Assembly: GCA_023375785.1 (NCBI GenBank)
Contig: SZWC01018724.1
Span: 1 to 55,532, forward strand
Length of the DNA: 55,532 nucleotides
Direction: 5' to 3'
Origin: Penium margaritaceum
Lineage: Eukaryota > Streptophyta > Zygnematophyceae > Desmidiales > Peniaceae
In this document: one piece after another, positions 1-11,860 of the stretch
How the letters are laid out: each line of letters starts with the position of its first letter
Numbering within the stretch: the stretch's first letter is position 1
The notes under the pieces: model-generated
What the model saw: the letters and a program-made list of their open reading frames with translations, nothing else
Database searches by the model: none
What the model was told of the DNA's origin: nothing
Made by a program: the position numbers and the translations under genes

Positions 1-96
<96 letters not shown>

Positions 97-134
97 CGTA
101 TATGTATACGTATATGTATATGTATACATATACA
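1..134. repeat. (TGTATA)n microsatellite
   Basis: Near-perfect hexanucleotide tandem array of TGTATA units. A few TATACG variants appear in the last third, and the array ends at TATACATATACAC. It abuts the 3' boundary of the minus-strand LTR copy that follows, so the LTR end may lie inside or against the array. The left edge is cut by the window start. Confidence 0.95.
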
Positions 135-1638
135 CCAATGTGCGGAAGCAGAAGACTTGGATTGAACTTGTAATTGAAAAAGAATGCTCAGTACAAGTAT
201 GGTATTCGAAAACAATTGCAAAACACATCATAGCTTAATTCTATAACACAACCTGACCTATCCAAGGGAGCAACACCTTACTAGGAAGTCAACGATGTTG
301 TTGTTCATGTCTCAGAATGGTCACCATACTTTCAGGTGAAATGGCCTCCAGGTTGTCAAGGCAGGCTCCTCTCCATGCTCGCAGCCACTACCAGACTTAT
401 CGCGTCGTCAGAGGACTTCTGACCCTCCTAACTAAGCAAGCAGAGCGATACGAGGCTTACAAGGTGGACAACGGGGAACTCCAGGAAGACACATAACTTC
501 AAGACCCTCCTCACCAAGCTGACACAACACGACCAAACACACTTGGTACACAAAATTAGTCTTCAACTCATTCCGACAGTTCAATCAGAATCAGCTCTGC
601 AAAGCGGAGCTCAGGTTAGACAATAACACTGAGCTCTTGAGCTTGGACACAACTTGTAGCCAACGGATGGGCAATGTTGAACTAGACTAATCAACCTAGG
701 TAACTTCAATTTTGGAAGTAGTCTGGCCACCATTGCAACGTAGTCAGGACTTCAAGGAGTCATGGGTGTCCTCCTGCCTAGGATGGCACACTCTTGTCAG
801 CCTTACTAGGGTCTTGAGATGAGAGCGACTGTAGAGACTTGGTCAAGAGGGATTGTCTTGGAAATACTGACTACTAGTCTTGGTTAGTGGAGATGTTGGA
901 GTTTCTCTTAAAATTACTTTTGAATTTACTAGGCTAAATGAGTGAAGACTGCTTATATACTTGGATCTTGGCAAGTTGACGAGATGCTTTAAGCTTAGAG
1001 GAAACTTCTTGTTGTGAGATCGTAGCTTCCTCCTCAAGGAATGTTCTCTGTCCAAGGCACCCGGCTTACTCCTCAAGGAAACATCCTGAAGGCTAGCAAC
1101 TTGGCCATGGTCCCAACTGTTGATCCCACATGATGTCGCTGACATAAGGCAGTCCCCACTCTTGGCTCCGCATGTATCTTCTGAGATATGTAGTAGCTCA
1201 TTCAATTATTAAGTCATCCATGTAGTAGTTGATGCAATGCTGAGTCGTGCATGAACCACCTGATGTAGAGTGGTCTTTGCCCTAGAGCTTTGCTAGGATG
1301 TGCTGATGTAAGTAATCCAAAAAGTCTAGACAGGTGTAGCCCCACCCGAACTAGTTTGGGTCAAGTACTCAGTAGTGCTTGCTTGCACTACATAACTACT
1401 GACTAAGTTGGGCTAGTAGGCATGCAAAATTCTGTTGTGCATGCACAACAAAAAGATCCAAGCTCCTTTCCCCCTTTGGACTGAGATGCTAGAATTCAAT
1501 CTATCTCGTAGAGTAGAAAGTTCCTGGCCAAGCTACACTCGAATGTTTATGGATAAAAATCCATAACTTTGCATACAATCCTCTCATTGTTGATCCGAAT
1601 ACGCCATGTGAAAGCTGTTGATCACAACAATTACAACA
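135..1638 (-). mobile_element. Family A long LTR, copy 1
   Basis: Reads on the minus strand from TGTTGTAATTG (about 1638) down to the microsatellite. Over its whole length it matches, in reverse complement, the plus-strand sequence at 15844-17345, including blocks around GCCAAGAGTGG, the 'GGAGGAAGCT' motifs, CATTGCCCATC and CAATTACAAGT near the end. A TATA-like box (minus TATATAA, 953-959) lies about halfway. A purine tract on the minus strand (1639-1651) lies immediately outside the TG start, as expected for the 3' LTR of a minus-strand copia-type element. Divergence from the other copies is high, so the insertion is old. The exact 3' end is uncertain. Confidence 0.75.
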
Positions 1639-1651
1639 CTCTCCCTCAACC
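1639..1651 (-). promoter_or_regulatory. Polypurine tract of family A
   Basis: Minus strand GGTTGAGGGAGAG directly precedes TGTTG of the LTR. This is the usual plus-strand primer site arrangement for Ty1/copia elements. Similar but decayed tracts (TTGATGGAG, TTGAGTGAGAG) precede copies 2 and 3. Confidence 0.6.
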
Positions 1652-4600
1652 TTTGCGCTAATGAATGCAGACACTATCGCAATCTGATGTAAGAAGAGGC
1701 TTCTGGGTTGCTCTTTGGCGTTCTCCGCCCGTATGGATTTTTTGTTTTTTAAAATTGAAGCTCAAATTGGTCAAGTATCGCCTAAAAAAGTTATCAATAT
1801 GAGCTTTCCCAGGTTTGATTGGGGTCGTTGTCTGGTTTGAGCTAGTCGAGTGGATTAGAAATGTTATATTGGATGAGGCTAGGTTCACCTGTCCACTCAT
1901 CACTAAGGTTTCTTCATGCAGAAGCAACCTCCCATAGCCCAAGCCACCGTGTCTCTCATGCATAGGCTTCGTTGTGTATTCAAAGGTCATAGAAGCTTCC
2001 ACTGACACGATGCTTACAAGGAGAAACCACCGTTGGGATCGCTTGCTTGGACAGTTGTCCACTTATAGCCACCCCCAACGGATGAGCATAAACGTTTGCC
2101 TCCTCTCTGTTTTGATTGATGTTGTAGCATTCCATTCCCCCTGCCACTTCAGCCAACTGATTTGAAGACTCACTTCACCTACTTCCACCACTTACATCAA
2201 CAACAGTCTGTTGCTTAGGTTTGACTTCGCCATGGCTGAGGAAGCCATCGTGCCTCAGGATTGTTCTGAGTCAACTCTTAACTCTCCCAGACACTTTGGG
2301 CGGCTTCAAAGTCAGATGTTTCATCACCGCTGTCACTGTTGCTGTGGTCGTCGTTTCTAGCTTTTTTGTTCATTGCTTCTTGATTTTGACGATGAAGAAT
2401 CTCGTTGCCCCACACTTATGGCGAGTATTTGTTGTACCCTTCACATGTACCCTTCCTTTTGTTGATCAAAAATGTGCCCATTCCCCCTTTTTTTTACGTG
2501 CAGCCCACTGGCTGCCTCGATCGTAACTTGCCATGGCTCCACCGACCACATGGCCTTCACCTTCGCTTCTTGCACGTGGCCCTCCACCACAATCCGTCAC
2601 CCTAGATGAGGACATGTCTCCATCCGTTTTCTTTTGTCTCAGCTAGCCCTCTTGAAAAGAGGCCGCATCCAAGGCCTTGATCACTCCTCACTAGCCAACC
2701 TCCATGTCGTAACAAAAGGGGCTTTGCGCCAACCTGCTGTCACTGCAAGGCCGTGCTGCAAAGGTGCATGCCGTCACGGCAAGCCTTTGGGCGAGCTCAC
2801 GGTGGCGCAGTCTAGTGCGACGTCCACCATTGACGTTGCGATCCTCCCCCTTACTTAGTGCTCTTCTCCTGAGCCCCTGCTTTGCTCGCAAACCAAGCTC
2901 TCTCAAATTTGCTTTTCATTCGCGTTGTTCTACTTGCACACCTTCGTGCGCTACAGCTCGACCTTGAGCTCTGTTCCGTAATCGTAGTTCTACCCCATAT
3001 CCGCAACCTTTAACTTTTGAGACGTTGCTCTTCCCTCTGTTTTTTTTATTGGTGGCGATGTAAATCATGTTTTTCCACCGTAAGCAGTCATTTCCATTTT
3101 GTAAAAAATGGTGTAAATGGAGTTTCAACTTCAAGGGCAAATGAATTTGTTTGCTGGAACTGGTTGTTGCTGCTCCAACTATTACCATTACTTTGAAATG
3201 TACAAACTGCTGACAAAGGAGGATCCACAGCGGTCGAAAGTAAACTCGCCCTCCAAGGGAGGAAACACAACCTGGGCTATGGCTGCTCCCAAAAAAAACT
3301 GAATTCTGGCGGTCTTCTTTAATCCACCAAGCAGCTTATAGCAGACAAAGGATGTCTCCTATTTACCTTGCTACTCGTTTGGTGTTGCTATTACTATTGA
3401 TGGTACTCCTCGTTGTTGCTTACACCATCCTAAAGGCACCGCAAACTTGGTTGGCGTTATTGCTCTAATCCCCATGACAGAAAAGCATAGCCACGTAGCT
3501 CATGATCACAATGTGCTGCTCCAAAGTCTTCCTTAGACCTCAATCTCCTCACCTTCACTCTAACAACTACTCCAATTGTTTCACTACGACTTCAGCTTCT
3601 ACTACGTGATCAGTTGCTGCTAGGCACATTGTTGTTGGACTGAAATTTGCGGTTTTGAGGAGCAAACTTCTCCCATCAAAAATTAACTTTCGGTGGAAAT
3701 GCAAGGATGTGGTCCTCATGTGCTCAAGAGGTCTGTATAACGCCTGATTTCTATTTTACTCTTCTTCCTCCAACTACCTTTGTAGGATTTTAACATGGAT
3801 TAGAATTGCTCCCTTTGTGCATGCCACATGACTTGGTGGGATCATTCGCTTCTCCTCTTGTTCTAACAGGATCTTGCCCTGAGCACGACTGCTCCACTTT
3901 TGAACGCCATTTGAAACTCTATGTGTGTACTGCATCCACAAAACACTTGTGCATCAACTACACTTGCCGGTGTTGACGCTACAACCGAATGGTGCTTTGG
4001 GATACCATCCCACCTTTTAACTCTAGCGCTCCCCTTTCTTTTCTTCTTCTTATTCCTCCAATGCTGCCTGCTCTACGTCATGGGATGAGTTTGGCCATCG
4101 TGAGAAGCACATGTCATACTACTAATCAACATATCGGCCTTTCTCTACTTATCACTATTACACCAATGTTGGTAGACACCCTTAGAGCTGCCAGCATCCT
4201 ACATCCTCTTGTACTAATGTTGATTCTATACAGATACAACGCGTGAGCTCATTCTTTGACTCCCACATACTTATGGCTCCATACAAGAGTAACGACGACA
4301 TCACTACTATTCTTGGAAGGTCATAGTCTGGCTTCTGCTTTGATGCCTGCTATGTTGGTAATGCATGCTACAGTCGCATTGGTTCCGTACAAGGTAATGA
4401 GGAGGTCCCTTATTACGTGCTTTGAGGCTCATGTGAACCTTTATTGGTTGCCAAATACACGTCAACCTTTGGTGCCTTGTTGCACCATGCGCATTCAGTT
4501 ATTGGGTTATCTTTTGTAGGATGGAGCATGTGAACCTCTATTCGTTCCAAAACACCGTCCTAATTGTGAAGCTACTTTCTACTTTCTTACTCAACTTGTA

Positions 4601-5944
4601 AACGTTTGGCGAGACATCCAACCCTTTGACCACCAATTTTGACACTTTTCTCTCGAGTAGGCACCGTTGTTGCAATTGTTGCTTGTCACTGCCAGGCTGC
4701 TGATTGCTGATAAGTTCCTTGGTCACCACTTCACCCTTCATGAGCTCCTTCGAGATAGCTGCTTGCCTTTTCTATCTAGTAACATGGGTTTTTGCCAATA
4801 GATTTTGTTCTTCTGAATCGCAAAGCATTGCATGGAGCGATGCCCACCCTTGTGACATCATCACGTGGGTGTTTGTAAAGTACCGCTACTTGTTGTCAGC
4901 TGCTGCTTGAGGCGCATGAAAACTTGTTCACACTACTACATGCTTTGACTATTGTAGTTTCTCCATTTTGGATCCTTCAAGGAATAATGTAAGCATTGCA
5001 TGCTTCCTCCATGCGTGGATGAAGGTGAGTTTCTCTACTGAGGACAAAGACGCTAAGGCATGTCTAACGGAGAACCAAGCTGTGGCAATTGCATAGATGA
5101 TGTTAATGAAGCCTTATTTAGCAACAAGGCCTCATTTAGCTATACAATCTGCATCACCTGACCATTTCCTATCTGATGTTGTTGCTTCATGCTTTCATGC
5201 TTGAAATCTTACTTTTCACCTTTTGCATGTTGATCTAAATCAAGCAATGGTGGTGCAAGTGCCACAGATGATACCCTTGTTTCATCATGTCGTGGCTAAA
5301 CCACACAAATCTGTATCTTGTCATACATTGCAAATCGTATCACTGGCATGTGCATTGGCATGAAAGCTTGTGGTATAAACAGTGCCACATTTACTTGCGG
5401 GACTCCTCAAGTTGATGACAATGGTTGATTTTGCGGTTGAAGCTTATGCTGGAGATGCACCTATAGGTGGATGTGGGAAAACTCCAAATAAATTTGTGGA
5501 TGTTCACCTTCAAAACTCGTGCAGTACTCTTTTGGGAGGTAAGGGCGCAAGACACTTGACAGTCAACTGATTGGCAAGGCCTTATTCGGATAAACATTGT
5601 CTCGACGTGCCTTTGTTTATAGTGCCTCCTCTGATGATTGCTTTCCCTCTTCAACTAATGCTTGCTCTCTCCTTATACCACATCCTTGGCCCATGCACAA
5701 GCTTGGCGCTGAGAGGCCATTCACGAGTAAAGAGTTTGTAAAAACGCTCTCTAGGTTGAGGGCGCTCAAAGCGTCCTCAATATCTCCTTGTGTGCACAAT
5801 CACCATGTCACACTCTTACCCTGCCACTAGTGAGTGATGACAGATGTTGTCATCTATTAAAGCTTAAGTTGGAACAATTGATTCTAGCTGCCAGGATGGG
5901 TCTATTGCTCTCATCACATGCTGTGCATTTCTAGACGTCATTGT
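1652..5944. other. Unassigned decayed region between family A LTRs
   Basis: About 4.3 kb lying between a minus-strand 3' LTR (copy 1) and a minus-strand LTR with PBS (copy 2). By position it could be the internal region of one minus-strand element. Its length suits a shortened copia internal region, but I see no recognisable gag, protease, integrase, reverse transcriptase or RNase H motif on either strand. The open frames here are 60-135 codons with no family resemblance. I see no RNA gene or host exon. Confidence 0.5.
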
Positions 5945-5956
5945 GCTCAAATACCA
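5945..5956 (-). promoter_or_regulatory. Primer-binding site, decayed (tRNA-iMet type)
   Basis: Minus strand TGGTATTTGAGC matches TGGTATCAGAGC at 10 of 12 positions and immediately follows an LTR end reading ACTCCAACA. This marks the 5' end of the internal region of a minus-strand copia-type element extending leftwards. Confidence 0.65.
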
Positions 5957-6770
5957 TGTTGGAGTTTTTGAAGCCCTAAGGTGTTCTTTGGCAGAGATGG
6001 ATTGCTGGTCTAAGTTTCAGGAGTTGTTGGAGTTTCTTACTCAATTACTAAAGTTAATTAAGTCTACTCATTTTTTATAATGGGATTTTGGCAAGTTGAC
6101 CAGTAGCTTTTTACCTGGAGGAAGCTTCCTGCTACAAGGTCAAAGCTTCCACCTCAAGGAATCTTCTCGTTCCAAGGTACACAGCTACCTCCTTAAGGAA
6201 TCCACATAAAGGCAAGCAACTTGGCCATGGTCCTAACTGTTGTGCCACGCATGATGCTGCTAACATAGGGAGGTCCCTACTCCATGTTGTGCACGCAGCT
6301 GTTGAGTCTTGCATGTAGTTGCTATTACAGCGGCTAAGTCATGCATAAAGTAGTTGAACCAATTCTTAGTCCTGCATGCACCAACAATTGGAAAATGCTC
6401 CTTATACAAGATCTTTGCTTGCATGTAATGATGCGAGCACTCCCAACGGTCCCTCCGAGTGTAGCCCCAACCGCACAAGTGTGAGTCAAGTACCCAAAAG
6501 TTCTTGCTTGCACTCAATAGCTACAGACACATTTGGGCCAGTAGGGATGCACAATTCTGTTGTGCATGCAGCAAAAAAACGATGAAGGCTCCTTTCACCC
6601 CTTGGACCAGGATGCTAGATTTAAATTTGGCTTGTTTAGATTCCAGGCCAAGCTGCACCTAGATATTTACAAATGAAAGTCCGTAACTTTGCATGCAAAC
6701 CTCCGATCGTTGATCCGACTGTGCCATGTAAAAGCAATCACTCAGCGTAGATACTACAGACACTAAGAAT
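5957..6770 (-). mobile_element. Family A LTR, copy 2 (short form)
   Basis: About 0.8 kb matching the first half of family A copy 1: shared blocks include CTTGGCCATGGTCC, GTAGCCCCA-CCG, ACAATTCTGTTGTGCATGCA and CATAACTTTGCAT. It lacks the approximately 0.7 kb downstream part present in copies 1 and 3 and ends in CTCCAACA next to a PBS. It may be the 5' LTR of the element whose 3' LTR is copy 1, with a deleted downstream part, or a related subfamily with shorter LTRs. A purine-rich TTGATGGAG lies outside its other end. Confidence 0.7.
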
Positions 6771-8239
6771 ATACTCCATCAAGATGATGTTTTATTGAAT
6801 ATTATCATGCCGTTTTAGCTTTTGCAACATGTATAAGGAAAGTTTCTTCTCGTCAATTTACGTGATGTGTTTGTCATTTTCTAGTAGAAAGCTTAGCACC
6901 TTCCCAAAGTTCTGGTTCAACTTTTCATTTCTCATAATTTTGGACACAATTTCCAAGTAAAGGCTCGACCATCTTGCAATATTTTCTTGGCTATTGCTTA
7001 ACATAGTTGAACTATCAGTGATTTCTCACAAATCCTCCTTCAAATAGCATCATATGAGCTTTGTAGGTAGTATCATCATTAAGAGAGCTGGAATTCAATG
7101 ATCTCAACTTCACCCCTTTTGACAGATGTTAAATAATAGATGTACGATAAAGTTTTTGTAAAGTATTTTGATCCTATTACTTTCATACATGTTACATCAT
7201 AATGCACTTTACGATGTATGAACTCCTTCATCATAAACGTTGAGATGCAAATCATGGTATGATGTTGAACATTAAGGCAATGTGACTGTTTTAAAGGTCC
7301 CTCATAACTTAACTATCTTCTAATCATACCTAATGTGTACATATAAAGCCAGACACCAAGGCCATGGGTGGATAAGCATGTGGGTGGGAAAAAAAAACAA
7401 TTTAACCCATTCTTTAACGTTAATTTGATTCCTTTAGCCATGTTTGAAAGCTTCTGAAAAGACACATAAGATTCAATTTTTCTTTTCCTATTGGTAAGGA
7501 AGTGTCATCTCATTGCCAATATAACCAAACATAACTCAATAAACTAATTGCCTTATAAGATTATCCATGATTGGGCTCACAATTTTGATCTATTAAATTT
7601 ATGGTGAGATTGCCGTGCACAGTTGAAAGATGAATAATGCTCGTAATATTAACAAACACAGCTTATGATTGGTATGTAGCGCAAAACATGGATCATATGG
7701 ATGAGATGAACTGAAGAAGATGAAATATATAGATAAAACAATTGAGTATTTTGTTTTAGAACCTTGTGTTTGTACTTGAGAAGCAGTGAAAATGTCAAAT
7801 GCATATGTAAAATATTAAGAAAAAAGGATGAACCATATGTTGCATCTTGGAAGCTCACGTTTAGCAACACATGTGATTTCAATTTGTGGGTGTTCACTTA
7901 AACAAACTTCACCAAGTAGTTCACGGGTGATTTAGGTATCAGGGTGTGCCTTTGTAAAATTCCTACAATGTTAGGATCTCAATGAAACAATTTCAAAATG
8001 CTGATAAGGTGATGAAAACCATTTTTAACACATCGAGATTGCACTTGAACAAGTAAGAACCTTTGAGAACATAATGATTTAAATCAATAAAGATGCAAGA
8101 AACATCCTAATTTGAGGGACATAAAAATCCTAACGTTAATGCATGGTTTACAACAAATCCACTGACAAAAACAATAACTCAAAATGTTAGAGGCTTGTGT
8201 TTTTCCTTCACCAAACAATTCCCTCCATGTTAGTTGCAA
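6771..8239. other. AT-rich DNA without recognisable gene
   Basis: Strongly AT-rich, with many stops in all frames. The longest open frames are under about 85 codons and show no family motif. I find no LTR pairing, tRNA or tandem repeat here. It is probably decayed transposon or intergenic DNA. Confidence 0.5.
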
Positions 8240-9480
8240 TGCCATGGTGTCACATTAAGCGTATGCAAGTGATTGTTTCATTTTGACCTTGTTGACATGC
8301 TAGTACCATAACGTGCCTTGCTAGACGTGTGCATACAAATGGAAAGGCAGAGTAAAAAATCTTAGGTTATATTATGGTGATTTAATTGCTTTTTTCTGAA
8401 ATTAAGACAATACATGTAGAGTAGTACATTGAACTAGTTTCACAACAGAATATGTACAAAACACAGCTTTGACTCTCTACTTGGCCAAAATTGTGCAATA
8501 CTTCTTACCAGGATTCTTGTCTTGGATAACAATGTTGGAATACCTTCTAGATTAACACATCTTTACATAGTCAAAGCATCACCTAGCCACGTTGGAAAAA
8601 ACCAATCGCAACGTCTAAGAAGCAGATCTTTACTAGAACCTACATATTGGTGCATGATTAGAAAGCCATCATGAAATTTAATTGCTCTATTCAACTGATG
8701 CTTAAGGAAACTAAGGTGATGAATAAGTTATTCTGAAATCCTCTTCATATTGCTGCATTGGTTGATGAAGGTCTCAATGCTCTTTGTGCTCTCGGAAATC
8801 CCGTATTCACATGTATAAATATGTTGTCCAACATTGGAAAACACTAATGATGTAGTCATTTTTGTACAAGGTCATGTACAATCAATACAAGTACCGTTTT
8901 ACATTCAAAGTATCATTCCAACTTTCAATCTGCCATGGCAAAGACCTTCCTTGAGTTGTGAAGTCTAGGTGAGGTCACCACACCTCCCTTGGGATCTCCA
9001 CCATAGGTATGCACAATCCTAAGTCATGAACACGACCTTACAAAATTGAAAACAGCAATGAACTCACCTGTATCATGGATGTATCTCAATAGAATTGTTT
9101 TGCACAAGTTGCAAAAGAAAATTCATCTCTTTTTTGATAACCTTGAAATCAGAATCTTACTTGATCTGCCCGAAGCTAATTCATATCCACCTCAATTATT
9201 GCTTCACCTTGTCAATATTCCTTGATATGTATCCTGAACTTTTGTGCGCACTTGACTGCACCAAGGCTCATTTACATTCAAACAAATCAGATGGTTTCTT
9301 AATTTTCCATGAGCCTTGGTATGACGAGAGGAGTTTTTCCTCCTCCTTTTCAAGAACAAGTGTTTAAGAGGAAGTTAGGGAATAACAATTGGTTCGAATA
9401 ACATTACTTCAGACTCAATTTTGACTTTTTTTCTCTCCTTTAAACATGTTTTCTTAGTCTCCTTAAGCACCTATCAAAGC
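8240..9480 (-). repeat. Left copy of an old LTR-like direct repeat (family D)
   Basis: Aligns by eye, in the same orientation, with 10554-11860. Shared landmarks in order: CCTTGTT-CATG and GTGCC near the start, GATT-ATTGCTT, ACATTGGAAA-CAC--TGATG, GTCTAGGTGAG, TCCACCAT-G-TATG-ACAAT, CACTTGAC and CAAATGGTTTC-type blocks. The left edge (AATGCCATGG) corresponds to the PBS-bearing edge of the right copy, with the PBS decayed. Orientation is inferred from the right copy. It is very diverged. Confidence 0.55.
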
Positions 9481-10541
9481 TTAGGGTTACATACAAGATA
9501 CAACAAGGGTTGCAAACAAAATTAAGAACTTTTTCATAATTTTCCAATGTGCCTTTTCCACCTCTAGTACCTCATTCACGTGTACTTCCAATAGTGATAT
9601 ACATACTTGTAATGAGATAAGAAAACTAGTTACCCTACCTTGAGAAGGTCGGATGTGAGATGTTTTGTCAAGGAAAGATCATAATGAAGTTGGCATCATG
9701 GAATGGGTCACTACACAGTAACTTCTATGCGTATCCTGGCATGTAGTGTAATTGAAAAAGGTAATAAGCAACTCAGTATACTTATTCTATCATCTTTGCA
9801 TGTAAAACTATGATGTATCACACATTTCACCATTATTTGTTCGCCCTTAGTTGCATGGTAATGACCGTCCACCCATATCTCCTCTTAAGGTTGTGAGTTG
9901 CTTCTTGAGTGTTTAGTTGTTGAAGAGAGAACGCTTCCTAATTTTACTCTTACATAGTCGTGCACATGTCATCTGTTGTCTGTAGTGAAAAAACATCTTA
10001 TTCTGGCTTCTTGTTACATTGGGAGGCCCTCCTTGTTATTTTCATTTGACAATGATTCACATTGTTTCGTAGTGGGACACAGCTTATGAGAATGGACTCG
10101 TAAAAGAGGCCATACTTGTCTACCTCCTAATATGTGTAATTTATCACTCTCAATTTGTAGCCTCTTACTTTATCTCATGCTTCGTAACTGCTTCACAGCT
10201 TCCCACTTGACTATGATAACCGCACAAACACATTGCTAGGCATCAATTGCCGTGCTTCCTCAGCCAAGCATTTTGCTCCATCTGCTTTTCATTAGGAGTG
10301 ATCTACAAAATGGCGTTCCTGCTCATTATTCATCTAAACACCATGTAAGATTGACTCATTTAAAGCTTGAGAACTCCCCAATCTTATTCAAATCATTCTG
10401 GTTTTTTATGTGCATGTTATACCACAAGGGGAATGCAACAATCAAATTGATATCACTCCCTTATACAATGATGGTTAATAGCATCTCAACTTACTACTAT
10501 TATTAAACTATTTCTCTTGTTGCATCTAGAACCATACATAA
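9481..10541. other. DNA between the two family D repeats
   Basis: About 1.1 kb lying on the internal side of the primer-binding site of the right repeat, so by position it is 5' internal (leader or gag) sequence of a minus-strand copia-type element. No gag motif or long open frame is visible. Confidence 0.4.
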
Positions 10542-10553
10542 GCTCTAATACCA
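10542..10553 (-). promoter_or_regulatory. Primer-binding site (tRNA-iMet type)
   Basis: Minus strand TGGTATTAGAGC matches the iMet primer-binding consensus at 11 of 12 positions and directly follows the LTR end TCTAACA. It shows that the adjacent repeat to the right is a minus-strand 5' LTR. Confidence 0.75.
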
Positions 10554-11860
10554 TGTTAGACCCTATCACATCCATAAAAAATTCTTGGTAGGCCTTGTTT
10601 TCATGTCAAGACCATGTTGTGCCTAGGTACACAAGTACATTCTATCAGAGAAGCAAAGTGCAAAACCCTGGATTTCTCTAGGAATTTGATTGCTTCATGA
10701 AAATTAAGATATAAATAAAGACCAATAACAGGTACAAAACTCTTAAAAGCATATGCTCAAAGTAAAGCTTTTCACTTAATCTATGGCCCAAGCTTGTATA
10801 ATGCCATTATAGGCCTCCTTCCCTTGTGAAGAGGCTTGGCATGACTTGTTTGCTAACAATTCTTTAGAATTTCAAGATGCCACCTTGCCATGCTGGAAGA
10901 AGCCAAACAAGCTTGATAGACAAAGCATATCTCTAGAAACTTTTGGTTTTTTATACAGAATCAAAAGGTTGAGTTGCACAGTGGAGAAAGGATCATATAG
11001 TTATGTTCAAGATACAAAGATAATAAAGTGGTTGCCACATGACCCCTCATACTACTTCTTAGGTTGAAAACGGTACCAACATTCTCAATGGTCCCATGTA
11101 CTAATGAATTAACATAACCTCAAACATTGGAAAGCACATTGATGATGTATTACTTCCTTGACGAGGTCGTTTACAAGTTAATAAACCATGCAACAGCCCA
11201 TATAGAAGCTTAAAAACCTCCAACTTTCCCTTCTTAGAAATTCATTAATCTATGTAGTCTAGGTGAGAAATCCAAGGATGTTACACATCCCATGGAACAT
11301 CCACCATTGTTATGTACAATTTCAGGTCATGAAGAGAACATGAGGAGAAGAAATGAGTATTGAGCTGGCCTACTCAATAAGAAACTTTCAATACAAGTGA
11401 TCTGGTCATGTCAAAGATGAAAAGAAGAATCCACCTGGTTTAGTAACCTTTGTTCACACATCCGACTGCTTTTGCTTGAAGCACAAATTATGTATAGCGA
11501 TCTTCACTCCAACACTACAAAATAATGTAACCGGGAATCAGATAATCAACGTTATATAACTTGTCATAAGGATCCTAGCTCTTGTGCACGACGATATAGT
11601 TGTGCCACTTGACCAAATACAGAATCATCTACAAGTTTTGCATCCCTCGAACTCAAATGGTTTCAACGATCAAAGTTTGAGATTTCTGAAGTCTTATCCT
11701 AATAGGTTGACATTTATCAAGATTATTATAATACAATAACCAATTTATAAAACCAATCATAAGATGACATTTTGAGCTTGCTTTGTGGCTACACACGTCT
11801 TTGCAAGGGTTGGACATGTTTTCTCCTTCAAGCTATAAACATATTCTACACAAATGTGAA
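10554..11860 (-). mobile_element. Family D LTR, right copy
   Basis: The LTR-like sequence ends (minus strand) in TCTAACA next to the PBS. Its length is set by how far similarity with 8240-9480 can be followed, about 1.3 kb. The distal (5') end is not sharply defined, and no target duplication could be read. Confidence 0.55.

Noticed and set aside
2200..5830. Several 60-100 codon plus-strand frames suggesting a host gene
   Set aside because: No codon-use pattern, splice structure or known motif joins them. The region lies between two minus-strand LTRs of one family.
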